From assembly GCF_000759835.1 (NCBI RefSeq), contig NZ_BBNB01000012.1, positions 186,001 to 250,000 of the forward strand: DNA of 64,000 nucleotides. The letters run 5' to 3'. Shown in pieces: positions 62,574 through 64,000 of this stretch. Origin of the DNA: Citrobacter sedlakii NBRC 105722 (GTDB lineage Bacteria; Pseudomonadota; Gammaproteobacteria; Enterobacterales; Enterobacteriaceae). The notes under the pieces are model-generated. The model saw only the letters and a program-made list of their open reading frames with translations. It did not search any database and was not told the origin of the DNA. Every line of letters starts with the position of its first letter. Position 1 is the stretch's first letter. A program made the translations under genes and the position numbers.

Positions 62574-64000
62574 CTATTCCCCCAGCCAGTCGATAATTCC
62601 CTGCGCGGCATGACGCCCTTCGGCCATCGCGGTCACCACCAGATCTGCGCCGCGTACCGCATCACCACCGGCGAAGATTTTCGGGTTAGTGGTCTGGTAG
62701 CGGTAGGCGCTTTCAACGTTTGCCGCTATGCGTCCCCAGCTATCCACCTTCACGCCGTGGGTTTCCAGCCACGGCATGCCGTGCGGATGAAAACCAAACG
62801 CCATGATCACCGCGTCCGCGGGCATCACAAACTCGCTGCCGGCGATGGGTACCGGACGGCGGCGGCCCTGGGCGTCCGGCTCGCCAAGCTCGGTACGCAG
62901 GAAGCGCACGCCGCAAACCCGGCCTTCGGCATTCAGTTCCAGCTCAACAGGCTGAACGTTAAATTCAAAATTAGCCCCCTCTTCGCGCGCGTTCTTCACC
63001 TCTTTCTTCGAGCCGGGCATATTGGCTTCGTCGCGACGGTAGGCGCAGGTCACTTTGCTTGCGCCGTGACGCAGCGCGGTACGCACGCAGTCCATGGCCG
63101 TATCTCCCCCGCCAAGCACCACGACGTTTAACCCGGCGGTATTGATGTACGGTTCATCCGGGTGTTCATCCAGCCCCATCAGCTGTTTGGTGTTGGCAAT
63201 AAGGAACGGCAACGCGTCATACACGCCCGGCGCATCTTCGTTAGGTAAGTCGGCTTTCATCGAACGGTAGGTCCCTACGCCGACAAACACCGCGTCGTAT
63301 TCGTCCAGTAGCGTCTCCAGCCTGACGTCGCGTCCTACTTCGCAGTTCAGCTCGAAATGAATGCCCATTGCGCTGAAGATTTCCCGGCGGCGCGCCAGCA
63401 GCGATTTGTCGAGTTTAAACGCCGGAATGCCGAAGGTCAGCAGCCCGCCGATCTCCGGATGCCTGTCGAAAACCGTGGCGCTGATGCCGTGACGCGCCAG
63501 CACGTCCGCACAGGCCAGGCCCGCCGGACCCGCGCCGATAATCGCCACCCGTTTATCACTTTGCCGTACGTCGCTGAGGTCCGGTCGCCAGCCGTTTGCC
63601 AGCGCGCGATCGGATATGTAACGTTCAATATTGCCAATGGTCACCGCGCCATATTCGTCCCGCACCGTACAGGCCCCTTCACAGAGACGATCCTGAGGAC
63701 AAACACGCCCGGTGATTTCCGGCAAACAATTGGTTTGATGAGAGAGTTCTACCGCCGCATCAATGTCGCCAGCCTTCACCCGTTCAATCCACTGCGGAAT
63801 GTGATTGTGCAACGGGCAGGTCCACTCACAAATGCTGTGCTCGCCGCATTTCAGGCAGCGCGACGCTTCCTGCTTTGCCTGAGCGCTGCGAAACGGCAGG
63901 TAGATTTCATCAAAGCCGGTTTTGCGCGCGTCAATGGCCAGCTTATCCGGCTCACCGCGCGCAGGCGTGGCGCGCATCTGCTCGATTTTGCTGATACCCG
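62574..64000 (-). CDS. aegA: AegA, putative ferredoxin-linked oxidoreductase, C-terminal part
   Basis: Runs off the right edge: the frame continues past the first internal ATG (63977) as GISKIEQM, matching E. coli AegA, so the true start and the N-terminal 4Fe-4S ferredoxin region lie outside. Visible here: cysteine cluster CLKCGEHSICEWTCPLHNHI, CPQDRLCEGAC, FAD-binding GAGPAGLACADVLARHG, second NAD(P)-type GGGDTAMDCVRTALRHGAS and FAGGDAVRGADLVVTAMAEG, i.e. a GltD/glutamate-synthase small-subunit-like flavoprotein. Reported in urate degradation in E. coli. Confidence 0.95.
   Translation of the reverse strand, partial: GISKIEQMRATPARGEPDKLAIDARKTGFDEIYLPFRSAQAKQEASRCLKCGEHSICEWTCPLHNHIPQWIERVKAGDIDAAVELSHQTNCLPEITGRVCPQDRLCEGACTVRDEYGAVTIGNIERYISDRALANGWRPDLSDVRQSDKRVAIIGAGPAGLACADVLARHGISATVFDRHPEIGGLLTFGIPAFKLDKSLLARRREIFSAMGIHFELNCEVGRDVRLETLLDEYDAVFVGVGTYRSMKADLPNEDAPGVYDALPFLIANTKQLMGLDEHPDEPYINTAGLNVVVLGGGDTAMDCVRTALRHGASKVTCAYRRDEANMPGSKKEVKNAREEGANFEFNVQPVELELNAEGRVCGVRFLRTELGEPDAQGRRRPVPIAGSEFVMPADAVIMAFGFHPHGMPWLETHGVKVDSWGRIAANVESAYRYQTTNPKIFAGGDAVRGADLVVTAMAEGRHAAQGIIDWLGE

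Overview
The window is a stretch of an enterobacterial chromosome. Its gene order follows the E. coli / Salmonella / Citrobacter backbone from pdeA (yfeA) through gltX, the xap genes, ligA-zipA, cysZ-cysK, ptsHI-crr, pdxK, cysM-cysAWTP, murR-murP, hemF, the eut operon, maeB, talA-tktB and aegA. Most proteins look like recognisable orthologues of E. coli K-12 proteins. A ptsJ regulator diverges from pdxK, a uninterrupted eut locus is present, and some genes found in E. coli K-12 at these positions (yfeR, murQ, yfeS) are absent. This points to a Citrobacter- or Salmonella-like member of the Enterobacteriaceae rather than E. coli; the genus call is inference. I saw no insertion sequence, prophage, integron or CRISPR array.

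Layout. 1-4.4 kb: 5' part of pdeA, two tRNA-Ala genes, the yfeC/yfeD DNA-binding pair, gltX, then three tRNA-Val and one tRNA-Lys with an unusual duplicated tRNA-Lys tail. 4.4-9.9 kb: xanthosine regulator, transporter and phosphorylase (xapR, xapB, xapA), the Tsx-like porin yfeN and transporter yfeH. 9.9-18.4 kb: ypeB, ligA, zipA, cysZ, cysK and the PTS core ptsH-ptsI-crr. 18.4-22.1 kb: a small unknown gene, pdxK, ptsJ, yfeJ, yfeK. 22.1-25.9 kb: an AT-richer cassette of two paralogous, overlapping genes for large exported proteins of unknown function; this is the most novel part of the window. 25.9-31.6 kb: cysM, the sulfate/thiosulfate importer cysP-cysT-cysW-cysA, and ucpA. 31.7-40.2 kb: murR, murP (without murQ), yfeW, yfeX, yfeY, yfeZ, ypeA, amiA, hemF. 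40.2-55.0 kb: the complete ethanolamine-utilisation microcompartment locus eutSPQTDMNEJGHABCLKR, all on the minus strand. 55.1-64 kb: maeB, talA, tktB, ypfG, nudK and the 3' part of aegA.

How it fits together. Three carbon/sulfur modules dominate. Sulfur: CysPTWA and CysZ bring in sulfate or thiosulfate, and CysK and CysM make cysteine (CysM also S-sulfocysteine). PTS: HPr, EI and EIIA-Glc feed phosphate to sugar permeases, including MurP here, which has no EIIA domain of its own. Ethanolamine: EutBC makes acetaldehyde inside a shell of EutS/M/N/L/K; EutE, EutG and EutD convert it to acetyl-CoA, ethanol and acetyl-phosphate; EutA and EutT maintain the B12 cofactor; EutH is the permease; EutR is the activator. 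Many intergenic gaps hold REP-type palindromes.
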